From Nocardia altamirensis NBRC 108246 (GTDB lineage Bacteria; Actinomycetota; Actinomycetes; Mycobacteriales; Mycobacteriaceae), in the NCBI RefSeq assembly GCF_001612685.1, contig NZ_BDAY01000079.1:1-57668 (forward strand): 57,668 nucleotides of DNA, read 5' to 3'. The notes under the pieces are model-generated. The model was not told where the DNA came from. It did no database searches and saw nothing but the letters and a program-made list of their open reading frames with translations. Both the position numbers and the translations under genes were made by a program. The number at the start of each line of letters is the position of its first letter. Within the stretch, counting starts at the first letter, position 1. Positions 34,110-42,280 of the stretch are shown piece by piece.

Positions 34110-35183
34110 CTACTTTCGATCGCGGGCCCGGCGGCGCACCTGGTCGAACCAGACCGCAGCGACCAAGACCACGCTCACCGCGATCGGCTGCCAGAACACC
34201 GGCACCTGTGCGATGACGAAACCCTTCTTCAGCACCGAAGGGATGAACACGCCGATCACGGTGCCGACAATCGTTCCGACACCGCCGAAAAGACTGGTGC
34301 CACCGATCACTACGCCCGCGATGGCGTCCAGATTGTCGGTGGTGTGCCCGCCGATGGTGGTGGTGCCGAAGTAGGCGAGATTCATGAAGCCCGCGAGACC
34401 GGCGAGCAGACCGGTGAGCAGATACACCGAGATCAAGTGCCTGGTGACCGCGATGCCCGAGCGCCGCGCCGCCTCCTCGTTCGAGCCGATGGCGTAGGTG
34501 TAGCGGCCGAACCGAGTGGTGTGCAGCACCCACGCGGCGAGCACGGTCACCACCGTGGCGACCAGCACCAGGTTCGGCACGCCGCCAAGCGTGGTGCCGA
34601 AACCGAGGGTGTCGCGCAGCTTTTCGGGCACCGTCCTGGTGTCGACGCCGCCGGTGATCAGCTGGGCCGCGCCGAGTGCGGCGCCGAACGAGCCGAGCGT
34701 GACGATCAGCGGCGGGATCTTGGCCTTTGCCACCAGCACGCCGTTGAGCAGGCCCCACAGACCGCCGCCAACCACCGAAAGCAGGAACCCGATGCCGATG
34801 ATGCCCCAGCCTGCGCCGGTGGCGTCCTGGTCCGGGCTCAGCGCCTCCATGGATTTGGCGCCGATCACGCCGGAGAAGATCAGCACCATGCCGACCGAGA
34901 GGTCGATGCCCGAGGTGATGATCACGAACGTCATCCCCACCGAAAGGACAAGCAGCACCGAAGTTTCGATCAGCAGCGTCTGAAAGGTGAAGCGGGTCGG
35001 GAAGGCATCGGGTCGCAGCACGCTGAACACGATGCACAACGCGACGAGCACGACGCCGATCCACACCGTGCTCGCGCCGAGGAGTCGTTGCAGTGCAGTG
35101 CGTTCCGCTATCTCGACACCGTTTCCGTTGTCCGCCTTACTGATACCGGCTGCGCCTTTTGTTGGCTCGCTACGCTCACTCAT
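34110..35183 (-). CDS. Sugar ABC importer permease (RbsC type)
   Basis: Membrane permease of 357 residues with about nine or ten helices. The family signature FVIITSGIDLSVGMVLIFSGVIGA is near residue 85, and GRYTYAIGSNEEAARRSGIAV is the cytoplasmic coupling loop (EAA-like) near 235. The ATG at 35183 overlaps the ATPase stop as ATGA. The N terminus MSERSEPTKG comes from a short repeat-like sequence common before genes in this window (compare 42197-42280). A single permease gene implies a homodimer. Confidence 0.93.
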   Translation of the reverse strand: MSERSEPTKGAAGISKADNGNGVEIAERTALQRLLGASTVWIGVVLVALCIVFSVLRPDAFPTRFTFQTLLIETSVLLVLSVGMTFVIITSGIDLSVGMVLIFSGVIGAKSMEALSPDQDATGAGWGIIGIGFLLSVVGGGLWGLLNGVLVAKAKIPPLIVTLGSFGAALGAAQLITGGVDTRTVPEKLRDTLGFGTTLGGVPNLVLVATVVTVLAAWVLHTTRFGRYTYAIGSNEEAARRSGIAVTRHLISVYLLTGLLAGLAGFMNLAYFGTTTIGGHTTDNLDAIAGVVIGGTSLFGGVGTIVGTVIGVFIPSVLKKGFVIAQVPVFWQPIAVSVVLVAAVWFDQVRRRARDRK

Positions 35184-35986
35184 GCGACATCCTCTTGCGA
35201 CAGTGCGCCGGTCATCGCACCGACCAATTGCTCGAGCGTGGCGTCGGCCGCGTCGAAACGCGCGACCCGCCTGCCGAGCCGAAGCACCTCGATGCGGTCG
35301 GCCACCGCCAACACCTCCGGCATGTTGTGACTGATCAGCACCACCGCGATGCCCTGATCGCGGACCTTTCGGATCACGTCGAGCACCCGCTCGCGCTGGA
35401 CAACGCCGAGCGCGGCGGTCGGCTCGTCCATGAAGACGACCTTGCTCGCCCACATCACGGCGCGCGCCACCGCGACACTCTGGCGCTGCCCGCCGGACAG
35501 CGAGCCGATCGGCACATCCGCGCTCTGCAGGGTGACCCCGAGGCGGCGGAAATGTTCGACCGCCTGGGCGCGCATGGCGGTCCGATCCAGCATGCCGAGT
35601 TTGCCGGGCAAACCCTTGCGCACCAGTTCGCGGCCGAGGAAGAGGTTCGCGGCCGGATCGAGGTCAGGTGCCACCGCAAGATCCTGATACACGGTTTCCA
35701 CGCCGAGTTTCCGCGCGGCCGTCGGGTTATTCAGCACCACCTGCTTGCCGTCCAGCAAAATCCGTCCGGAATCGGGCTGCTCGGCGCCGGAAAGACATTT
35801 CACGAGCGTCGATTTACCCGCGCCGTTGTCGCCGATCAAGGCGACGACTTCCCCGGCGCTGACCTGAAAGTTCGCGCCACGTAACGCCTCGACGCCGCCG
35901 TAGCGCTTCACCAGTCCCTCGGCGGCCAACGCGACGGTCGAGTCGCCCGTCGCACCTGCCTCTTTTGCGGCATCGTCCGAGGTCAT
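35180..35986 (-). CDS. Sugar ABC importer ATPase (single-domain, FrcA-like)
   Basis: ATP-binding subunit of 268 residues. Walker A is GDNGAGKST (about 51-59), the Q-loop ETVYQDLAVAPDLD, the signature LSGGQ (about 155), Walker B VVFMDEPTAALG and the H-loop LISHNMPEVL. Many RbsA proteins have two ABC domains; this has one, as in fructose-type FrcA. The start is unclear: ATG at 35986 or 36007, neither with a good ribosome site. It is the first gene of the operon. Confidence 0.92.
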   Translation of the reverse strand: MTSDDAAKEAGATGDSTVALAAEGLVKRYGGVEALRGANFQVSAGEVVALIGDNGAGKSTLVKCLSGAEQPDSGRILLDGKQVVLNNPTAARKLGVETVYQDLAVAPDLDPAANLFLGRELVRKGLPGKLGMLDRTAMRAQAVEHFRRLGVTLQSADVPIGSLSGGQRQSVAVARAVMWASKVVFMDEPTAALGVVQRERVLDVIRKVRDQGIAVVLISHNMPEVLAVADRIEVLRLGRRVARFDAADATLEQLVGAMTGALSQEDVA

Positions 35987-36007
35987 CGGCCACATCCGTG
36001 CGCGCAC

Positions 36008-36401
36008 AGCTGAGCAAACGTCCAGTCCATCGCCCGATGGTACGTTCGGGTCACATCCGAGGGGACGTATTCGGCAAAATGCGGACAGCGCAACAGAATC
36101 CCGTTTTCGACATCAGAAAACAATGCACTCAACTTCCGCATGGACGGTTCATCGGGTAGTGGATCCCATTGCCGCAAACCGACACTCCGAAAACTCGTCG
36201 ACTTTCACGGGAACCATCAGCCCCGATCTCGCGTCAAAGCAAATGCACATCATTCTGTCGGCCGAGTAGAAGGAGCACGCGCATGGACCGTACCTGCCCG
36301 ACCCCGGATCGAGGCACCGGATGAGCCTGCACGCCGCGGCGCGGCGGCTGCCGGCGGACGACCAGCAGACCGAACCCGCGCCACCCCGTTACCCTGGGGA
36401 T
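36008..36401. other. Intergenic region between the ABC importer and the Uma2-like gene
   Basis: These 394 bases hold the promoters of the two divergent units. An imperfect dyad at 36041-36070 (TACGTTCGGGT, CAC, ATCCGA, four unpaired bases, ACGTA) is about 55-85 bases from the ATPase start and could be a sugar-repressor operator. No small ORF here has convincing support. Confidence 0.4.
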
Positions 36402-36959
36402 ATGAACAGCATGGACGCCGATGTAACCCTCGCGGAGTTCGAGGTGCTGGAGCGCGCATCGTCCGAGGAAGTCAGTGTCGAGCTGATCAATGGGAGGATC
36501 TACGTGGTTCCGGCACCCGATGGTGACCATGATGTGTTCGCTGTGTACGTCGGCGACCAGATTAGGGACCACCGATCCGATCTACGTCTGTTCCAGGAAC
36601 GTGGGTTGGCGATCCCGGCGTATCGCTCTGGGCGCGCCCGCCCGGACGGGGTAGTCGCTCCACGCGACTACTTCCGGAACCAACCGCCGTGGTCCGACTC
36701 CGCCGGAGTACTGATGCTCGTGGAGATCACCTCAGGCCGTGAGCGCGACGCGGATGTCGATCGGACCGAGAAGCGCGAGGCCTACGCACAGGGATCGATC
36801 CCGGTGTATCTGCTCCTCGACCGTCACCGCGCGGAGGCGACCGTCTTCTGGGAACCTGCCGACGGCGAATACCGGCACCACGAGACCGCCAAGTTCGGTG
36901 CCCCGCTTCGGATACCGAAGCCGCTTGATTTCGACCTGGATACCAGCGAGTTCCTCTGA
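36402..36959 (+). CDS. Uma2 family (DUF820) PD-(D/E)XK nuclease-fold protein
   Basis: Protein of 185 residues with the restriction-endonuclease-like Uma2 fold. The core motif is ARPDGVV (about 79-85) and LMLVEITSG (about 102-110), with the lysine in RTEKREAYAQGSIPVYLLLD (about 119-138). It starts with ELINGRIYVVPAPDGDHD, the family's beginning. The ATG at 36402 follows GGGGAT; an upstream ATG adds 27 unlikely residues. The biological role of Uma2 proteins is not established. It stands alone. Confidence 0.87.
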   Translation: MNSMDADVTLAEFEVLERASSEEVSVELINGRIYVVPAPDGDHDVFAVYVGDQIRDHRSDLRLFQERGLAIPAYRSGRARPDGVVAPRDYFRNQPPWSDSAGVLMLVEITSGRERDADVDRTEKREAYAQGSIPVYLLLDRHRAEATVFWEPADGEYRHHETAKFGAPLRIPKPLDFDLDTSEFL

Positions 36960-37018
36960 TCGACATTGGCGTCCCGGGCGTGCCGATGGTCTCGCAGGCC
37001 ATCGGCACGCGCGATCGG

Positions 37019-37342
37019 TCAGTGCTCGCCGCCGAGTTCCAATGCGAGGACGCCGAGGATCACCAGGCCGATGCCGCCGACCTGGATCAGGGTCAGCTTC
37101 TCGTCCAGGAAGAGAACGCCGATGACGGCGATGGCGGCTACGCCGACCGCGGACCAGATGCCGTAGGCAACGCCGATCTGCATGCCGCGCTTGAGGGCTT
37201 GGGAGAGGAAGTAGAAGGCGGCGATGTATCCGATGACCACGATGATCGAGGGGACCAGTTTGGAAAAGCCCTCGGAGATCTTCAGCGAAACGGTCGCGGT
37301 CACCTCGGACGCGATGGCCAGGGCCAGCAGCAGCAAGGTCAT
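37019..37342 (-). CDS. Small multidrug resistance (SMR) transporter
   Basis: Four-helix membrane protein of 107 residues, the standard SMR length. The catalytic glutamate is in TM1 (LALAIASEVTATVSLKISEGF, Glu13), and TM3 has the family signature YGIWSAVGVAAIAVIGVLFL. TM4 ends in ALELGGEH. It should export cationic compounds or guanidinium-like substrates as a dimer with proton exchange. It is a single gene; a paired SMR partner is not present nearby. Confidence 0.94.
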   Translation of the reverse strand: MTLLLLALAIASEVTATVSLKISEGFSKLVPSIIVVIGYIAAFYFLSQALKRGMQIGVAYGIWSAVGVAAIAVIGVLFLDEKLTLIQVGGIGLVILGVLALELGGEH

Positions 37343-37450
37343 GGCGGCAGCGTAGCGAGTGCTGGATACTAACCGGGCGGCACCTTCAGATGTGCAGCGG
37401 CCGGGTGGAACTCGTGATCCAAGTGCCAGTCCGGCATCTCCGATGAGGAC

Positions 37451-38134
37451 GTGGTGATCGGCATGGATACGGCGGTGCTGATTTTCGGCGCGTTCGTGGT
37501 GTTCGTCGTCGTGCTGATGGCGATTCTGATCCCGCTGTCGATCCGCGCCGAGCGCCGTCGCGTGGCCGGTCTGGCGCAGTGGGCAGCTGCCAACGGGTGG
37601 ACCATGACGAAGAACGGGCGCGCGGACTGGACCGGCCGCATGCCCGGCCGCAACAAACGCGGCCTGACGGTGAACCTGACCGGTCAACTCGACGGCCGAC
37701 GGGTGACCGTGGCGGACTACCACTACACGACAAGGTCCACCAGCCGCATGTCGACCAGCAGCTCCAGCTCGTCGACCACCACCCACTACTACATCGCGAT
37801 CGTCGTACACCTGGACCGCGCACACCCGCCGGTCGCGGTCGTACCTCGCGGCGTCTTCTCGCAGCTCGGTCGCTCCCTCTTCGGCGACAAACCCACCGCA
37901 ACCGGCAACCCGGACTTCGACTCCCGCTTCCGCATCGCCAGCCCCGACCCCGCTTACGCCCGCTGGCTCGTCGGCCCCCCGCTGATCGCCGCCCACCTGG
38001 CCTGCGCCCTCCCCCACTGGAACCTCGCAGGCCACGACCTCCTCACCTTCCGCACCGGCCGCCTCCCCGACCCCAAATCCATCCCCGCCCTGGCCACCCC
38101 ACTCCTCCAGGTAGCCAACCTCCTCCCCCGCTGA
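37451..38134 (+). CDS. Membrane-anchored hypothetical protein
   Basis: Protein of 227 residues with one N-terminal membrane helix (DTAVLIFGAFVVFVVVLMAILIPLSI, about 6-31) followed by a soluble domain. The segment RRRVAGLAQWAAANGWTMT is typical of actinobacterial membrane-proximal proteins of unknown function. A serine/threonine-rich loop (STSRMSTSSSSSSTTTHYY, about 96-114) interrupts the domain. The start is GTG at 37451 or ATG at 37463. I do not recognise a function. Confidence 0.75.
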   Translation: MVIGMDTAVLIFGAFVVFVVVLMAILIPLSIRAERRRVAGLAQWAAANGWTMTKNGRADWTGRMPGRNKRGLTVNLTGQLDGRRVTVADYHYTTRSTSRMSTSSSSSSTTTHYYIAIVVHLDRAHPPVAVVPRGVFSQLGRSLFGDKPTATGNPDFDSRFRIASPDPAYARWLVGPPLIAAHLACALPHWNLAGHDLLTFRTGRLPDPKSIPALATPLLQVANLLPR

Positions 38135-38140
38135 ATCCGC

Positions 38141-38199
38141 ACGAGTGGCACACCACGGAGTGGACTACTCGCACTTTGCCGCAGCCATGTGCCACTCGT
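38141..38199. repeat. Long inverted repeat between convergent genes
   Basis: ACGAGTGGCACA (38141-38152) is repeated exactly inverted at 38188-38199, enclosing 35 bases that include GGAGTGG and ACTCGCACT. It lies seven bases after the stop of the hypothetical gene and 76 before the end of argH, so it can act as a bidirectional terminator. Confidence 0.65.
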
Positions 38200-38274
38200 C
38201 GGACAGGAGGGGCCGAGCGGCGGCGTGGGCGTGGGTTGTGCCGCCTATCGGGGTTGTGCGAGTCGTGCTCGGGG

Positions 38275-39696
38275 CTAGGTCAGCCAGGTGCGGAGGTTGG
38301 TTGTGGTGGTGTGGATTTCGGTGAGTTGGACGGTTACTTGGGTGGCTGCGGTGCCGCCTCGGGCGTTGCGGGAGGCGATAGAGCCTGCGACGGTGAGGAC
38401 TTCGCGGACTTGGGGGGTGAGGGCGGGGTCGATGGCGGCGAATTCTTCGTCGGTGAGGTCGGCGAGGCCGACGCCGCGGGATTCGGCGGCACGGACGCAC
38501 GCACCTGCGGCTTCGTGGGCGACACGGAACGGAACGCCTTGGCGAACCAGCCATTCGGCGATGTCGGTGGCGAGAGTGAAGCCTGCGGGCGCGAGTTCGG
38601 CCATGCGGTCGGTGTGGAAGGTGAGGGTGGAGACGAGGCCCGCGATCGCGGGGAGCAGGAGTTCCAGCTGGGCGACCGAGTCGAACAGTGGTTCCTTGTC
38701 TTCTTGGAGGTCGCGGTTGTAGGCCAGCGGCTGCGCTTTCAGCGTGGCAAGCAGGCCGGTGAGGTTACCGATGAGCCTGCCCGCCTTGCCGCGGGTGAGC
38801 TCGGAGACGTCGGGGTTCTTCTTCTGCGGCATGATCGACGAGCCGGTCGACCAGGCATCCGCGAGAGTGATGTAGCCGAATTCCGGTGTGCTCCAGAGGA
38901 TCACCTCTTCGGCCATCCGGCTCAGGTCGACGCCGATCATGGCGAGAACGAACGCGGCTTCGGCGGCGAAATCGCGCGAGGAGGTGGCGTCGATCGAGTT
39001 GGCGGCCGCGGCGTCGAAATCGAGTTCGGCGGCGATGGCTTCGGGATCGAGGCCGAGTGAGGAACCGGCCAGCGCGCCGGAACCGTAGGGCGACACGGCC
39101 GCTCGCTTGTCGAAGTCACGCAGCCGATCGATGTCACGCAGCAGCGGGTGGGCGTGCGCGAGCAGATGGTGGGCGAGCAGCACCGGCTGTGCAGCCTGCA
39201 GGTGCGTCTTGCCCGGCATCACCGCGTCGGGATGCGCGGCCGCCTGCGCGACCAATGCGTCGACGACGTCGAGCACGCCGACGGCGACCCGGCGGACGCC
39301 GTCACGCAACCACATCCGGAACAGGGTGGCCACCTGGTCGTTTCGCGAACGCCCCGCGCGCAGCCGCCCGCCGAGCTCGGCGCCGACCCGGTCGATCAGC
39401 CCACGTTCCAGCGCGCCGTGCACGTCCTCGTCGGAGTCGGCAGGGCCGAACGCACCCGAATCCACGTCCGCGGCAAGCTGATCCAGGCCGGCGAGCATCC
39501 CTGCGAGGTCGCTCTCCGAGAGCAGGCCCGCCTTGTGCAGCACACGCGCATGCGCCTTGGATGCGCGAATGTCGTAGCGCGCAAGGACCCAATCGAAATG
39601 CGTCGACTTGCTCAGTGCGGCCATCGCTTCGGCGGGACCGGAAGCGAACCGTCCGCCCCAGAGCGCACCGGTGTTCGTGCTGCCGCTGTGCGTCAT
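38275..39696 (-). CDS. argH: Argininosuccinate lyase
   Basis: Last enzyme of arginine biosynthesis, splitting argininosuccinate into arginine and fumarate; a cytoplasmic homotetramer of 473 residues. The N-terminal LWGGRFASGPAEAMAALSKS, the RLRAGRSRNDQVAT segment, GKTHLQAAQPV with the catalytic histidine, and the signature GSSIMPQKKNPDVSEL are all present. It is separated from argG by 375 bases containing a broken methyltransferase gene whose stop overlaps this ATG (ATGA). GGAGA lies upstream of the start. Confidence 0.97.
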   Translation of the reverse strand: MTHSGSTNTGALWGGRFASGPAEAMAALSKSTHFDWVLARYDIRASKAHARVLHKAGLLSESDLAGMLAGLDQLAADVDSGAFGPADSDEDVHGALERGLIDRVGAELGGRLRAGRSRNDQVATLFRMWLRDGVRRVAVGVLDVVDALVAQAAAHPDAVMPGKTHLQAAQPVLLAHHLLAHAHPLLRDIDRLRDFDKRAAVSPYGSGALAGSSLGLDPEAIAAELDFDAAAANSIDATSSRDFAAEAAFVLAMIGVDLSRMAEEVILWSTPEFGYITLADAWSTGSSIMPQKKNPDVSELTRGKAGRLIGNLTGLLATLKAQPLAYNRDLQEDKEPLFDSVAQLELLLPAIAGLVSTLTFHTDRMAELAPAGFTLATDIAEWLVRQGVPFRVAHEAAGACVRAAESRGVGLADLTDEEFAAIDPALTPQVREVLTVAGSIASRNARGGTAATQVTVQLTEIHTTTTNLRTWLT

Positions 39697-39935
39697 GGTG
39701 TGCTGTCTCCTCGGATCGCGGTCATCAGTGTGTGGTTGGTCAATTCCTCGGCGGCAGATCGGCCCTCGACATCGCCGGTGCCGAACTTCACCCACTCCGG
39801 TCGCCCGACGGCTGTCACCAGCTGCTCGGCGAACGGGTCGTGGAAGAGGGCATCCGGCCGCCGGTTCTCCGCGGCCCGCATGGCGGTGACGCCGACGCTC
39901 GTCACGATGTCCCAGCCGGCGTCTTCGGTCCGCAT
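39693..39935 (-). pseudogene. N-terminal remnant of a TIGR00027-type SAM methyltransferase
   Basis: Eighty residues starting MRTEDAGWDIVTSVGVTAM, with RRPDALFHDPFAEQLV, the N-terminal signature of the mycobacterial leucine carboxymethyltransferase-like family (usually about 300 residues). It ends at HTLMTAIRGDSTP, just before the SAM-binding motif should begin, so it cannot be an active methyltransferase. Its stop codon forms ATGA with the argH start, so ribosomes reading it may feed argH. It sits between argG and argH, where no such gene is normally found. Confidence 0.75.
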
Positions 39936-40070
39936 AAAACCGCACACCCTTCCCGCCGACGACCCTCACCGGCCGCCTTCGAGACTACGACCGCTCCCTG
40001 CGCCCGGTGTCGACGCGACACTCCCGCCGAGCCCGATCCAAGCCGGGCCTCGGCGAGAGCCCGAGGCGTC

Positions 40071-41273
40071 CTACTTCTGGTTCAAGTCCCGACGGGCCGC
40101 GACCTTCGACGACAGCCCGTGGATCTGCACGAAACCCTTGGCCAGCGACTGGTCGAAGGTGTCGCCCTCGTCGTAGGTCGCCAGGTTGAAGTCGTAGAGC
40201 GACTGCTCCGAGCGACGTCCGTTGACGACCGCGCTGCCGCCGTGCAGCACCATTCGGATCTCGCCGGAGACGTGCTCCTGGGTTTCCCCGACGAACGCGT
40301 CCAGCGCGCGCTTCAGCGGCGAGAACCACAGGCCGTCGTACACCAGCTCGCCCCAGCGCTGCTCGACCTGCCGCTTGTACCGGCCGAGCTCGCGCTCGAC
40401 GGTGACGGCTTCCAGCTCCTGATGTGCGGTGATGAGCGCGATGGCGCCGGGCGCCTCGTAGATCTCGCGGCTCTTGATGCCGACGAGCCGGTCCTCGACC
40501 ATGTCGAGGCGGCCGACGCCCTGCCGTCCTGCGCGGTTGTTCAGCTCGACGATCGCTTCGAGCACGCTCACCTGGCGGCCGTCGATCGCGACGGGAACGC
40601 CGCGTTCGAAGGTGACGATGAGCTCGTCGGGCGCCTCGAAGTTGACGGTCGCGTCGGCGGTGTAGTCGTAGACGTCCTTGGTCGGCGCGTTCCAGAGGTC
40701 CTCGAGGAAGCCGGTTTCCACCGCGCGGCCCCACACGTTCTGGTCGATCGAGAACGGCGACTTCTTGGTGACGTTGATCGGCAGCTCGTTCTCCTCGGCG
40801 AAGGCGATGGCCTTCTCCCGGGTCCACGCATAATCACGCACGGGCGCGATCACGTTCAGGTCGGGCGCGAGCGCGCCGATGCCGACCTCGAAGCGCACCT
40901 GATCGTTGCCTTTGCCGGTGCAGCCGTGCGCGACGGTGGTCGCGCCGTGGAACTTGGCGGCCTCGACGAGGTGCTTGACGATGAGCGGGCGGCTGATCGC
41001 CGACACCAGCGGGTAGCGGCCCATGTAGAGCGCGTTCGCCTGGATGGTCGGCAGGCAGTAGTCGTTGGCGAACTCGTCGCGCGCGTCGACCACGATCGCC
41101 TCGACGGCGCCGCAGTCCAGTGCTCGCTGGCGCACCACGTTCATGTCCTCGCCGCCCTGGCCAAGGTCGATGGCCACGGCCACCACCTCGGCACCGGTCT
41201 CCTTGGCGATCCAGCTGATCGCCACGGAGGTGTCCAGCCCACCTGAGTAGGCGAGTACGACGCGTTCCGACAT
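40071..41273 (-). CDS. argG: Argininosuccinate synthase
   Basis: Joins citrulline and aspartate using ATP to give argininosuccinate; 400 residues, normal for the bacterial type. The ATP pyrophosphatase P-loop is VLAYSGGLDTSVAI (about 6-19), and AHGCTGKGNDQVRFE is the citrulline/aspartate site region, followed by KSPFSIDQNVWGRAVE. The start at 41273 gives the usual MSERVVLAYSGG. An ArgR-type box lies 75-105 bases upstream at 41348-41378. It is separated from argR by a small oppositely oriented ORF. Confidence 0.97.
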   Translation of the reverse strand: MSERVVLAYSGGLDTSVAISWIAKETGAEVVAVAIDLGQGGEDMNVVRQRALDCGAVEAIVVDARDEFANDYCLPTIQANALYMGRYPLVSAISRPLIVKHLVEAAKFHGATTVAHGCTGKGNDQVRFEVGIGALAPDLNVIAPVRDYAWTREKAIAFAEENELPINVTKKSPFSIDQNVWGRAVETGFLEDLWNAPTKDVYDYTADATVNFEAPDELIVTFERGVPVAIDGRQVSVLEAIVELNNRAGRQGVGRLDMVEDRLVGIKSREIYEAPGAIALITAHQELEAVTVERELGRYKRQVEQRWGELVYDGLWFSPLKRALDAFVGETQEHVSGEIRMVLHGGSAVVNGRRSEQSLYDFNLATYDEGDTFDQSLAKGFVQIHGLSSKVAARRDLNQK

Positions 41274-41347
41274 GGTCTGTGTGCTCCTCGGTTTCGATGC
41301 TCGGTTACGACGGCGCGGACCGGCCTCCCGCCGTTCCGTCCTACAAA

Positions 41348-41378
41348 TGATTATGCACGATGATGCAAGCCCATTCAC
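41348..41378 (-). promoter_or_regulatory. ArgR box and promoter of argG
   Basis: On the minus strand GTGAATGGGCTTGCATC leads into a TGCATAATCA element containing a possible -10, CATAAT (41355-41350). The 31 bases are identical at 28 positions to the box before argC at 47701-47731. The paired TGCAT half-sites fit an ARG box, implying arginine repression through the ArgR encoded nearby. Confidence 0.8.
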
Positions 41379-41522
41379 CCCCGGGGGTGGGAAGAGGGCA
41401 CCGGCCGCCCGGCTCGTTCGCGAAAGTCAGTGCCCATCAAGCGAATAAGACCCCTTGGCGCGGCCACGCCCATGTGCGACCCTGAAAACGGCAACCTTCG
41501 GGCAGGCAGAAGGACGGACGCA

Positions 41523-41681
41523 ATGCTGCACTACATCGCGGGAGAATTCAGCACCCTCGGCAACGGCGTCCTCGACGTCGGTCGCGCCATCGTCAACCTC
41601 ATCCAGGACATCATCGACGTCGGCACCCCAGGTAACGGCACGTCGCCGCGCGGTGGCGGCGGACAGTTCCCGTTCTCCTGA
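41523..41681 (+). CDS. Small amphipathic hypothetical protein
   Basis: Small ORF of 52 codons on the opposite strand to the arg genes, between argR and argG. A hydrophobic/amphipathic stretch (FSTLGNGVLDVGRAIVNLIQDIIDVG, about 9-34) is followed by a glycine-rich tail. AGAAGGA lies upstream of the ATG; an earlier ATG at 41430 gives 83 residues but a poorer N terminus. I do not recognise it. It ends four bases before the argR stop. Confidence 0.45.
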   Translation: MLHYIAGEFSTLGNGVLDVGRAIVNLIQDIIDVGTPGNGTSPRGGGGQFPFS

Positions 41682-41684
41682 TCG

Positions 41685-42200
41685 TCAGGCGATCTCTTCG
41701 ATCTTCGCCGCCAGTTCGGCCCCGGTCAGCGGCTCGCGGGCGATGACGGCGATGGTGTCGTCGCCTGCGATGGTGCCGACGATGTACGGCAACGCGGCGC
41801 GGTCCAACGCGCTGGCCAGGAAGTGCGCGGCGCCGGGCGGAGTGCGCAGCACGGCGATGTTGCCGCTGGCATCGGTGGAGACCAGCAGATCGCCGAGCAG
41901 CTTACCCAGACGATCGGTGCCGCCGATGACGCCGCGGATCGGATTGCCGTCCTCTGGGACGACATAGACGCCGGCGCCGCCGTCGGCCGCGCGCAACTTC
42001 ACCGCGCCGAGCTCATCGAGATCACGCGAGAGCGTGGCCTGGGTGGTTTCGATGCCCTCGGCCGAAAGCAGCGCGGCCAACTCGGTCTGGCTGCGCACCG
42101 CATGCGCGGTCAGCAGTTCGACGATGCGCGACTGCCGGCCGGCGCGGGTGCGCGCGATTTCGGGGCCTGCTTTGCCTGATTCGGGATGGGTGACGCTCAC
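41685..42200 (-). CDS. argR: Arginine repressor
   Basis: Hexameric arginine-sensing repressor of 171 residues that should bind the boxes at 41348-41378 and 47701-47731. The winged-helix DNA-binding domain (about 20-85) has TRAGRQSRIVELLTAHAVRSQTELAALL and TQATLSRDLDELGAVK; the C-terminal domain has the arginine-binding GTIAGDDTIAVI. The GTG at 42200 gives the right N terminus and overlaps (GTGA) the stop of a 27-codon ORF that links it to argF. It is the last gene of the coupled argCJBDF operon. Confidence 0.96.
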   Translation of the reverse strand: MSVTHPESGKAGPEIARTRAGRQSRIVELLTAHAVRSQTELAALLSAEGIETTQATLSRDLDELGAVKLRAADGGAGVYVVPEDGNPIRGVIGGTDRLGKLLGDLLVSTDASGNIAVLRTPPGAAHFLASALDRAALPYIVGTIAGDDTIAVIAREPLTGAELAAKIEEIA

Positions 42201-42280
42201 GACTGCGCCTCGCTGACGCTCGGCTCCGTCGTGCGCGTCCGCGCGCTGCATCCTCGGTTCACTCGCTGACGCTCGCTCAT
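42197..42280 (-). CDS. 27-codon coupling ORF between argF and argR
   Basis: An ORF starting MSERQRVNRG whose ATG overlaps the argF stop (ATGA) and whose TGA overlaps the argR GTG start (GTGA). It contains two copies of the 13-base sequence GAGCGTCAGCGAG. It keeps ribosomes moving from argF into argR; the peptide itself probably has no function. The same MSER-type beginning starts the sugar permease at 35183. Confidence 0.5.
   Translation of the reverse strand: MSERQRVNRGCSARTRTTEPSVSEAQS

Noticed and set aside
36140..36526. 128-codon plus-strand ORF overlapping the Uma2-like gene
   Set aside because: Overlaps a gene with clear family motifs in another frame and shows low-complexity Arg/Gly composition.
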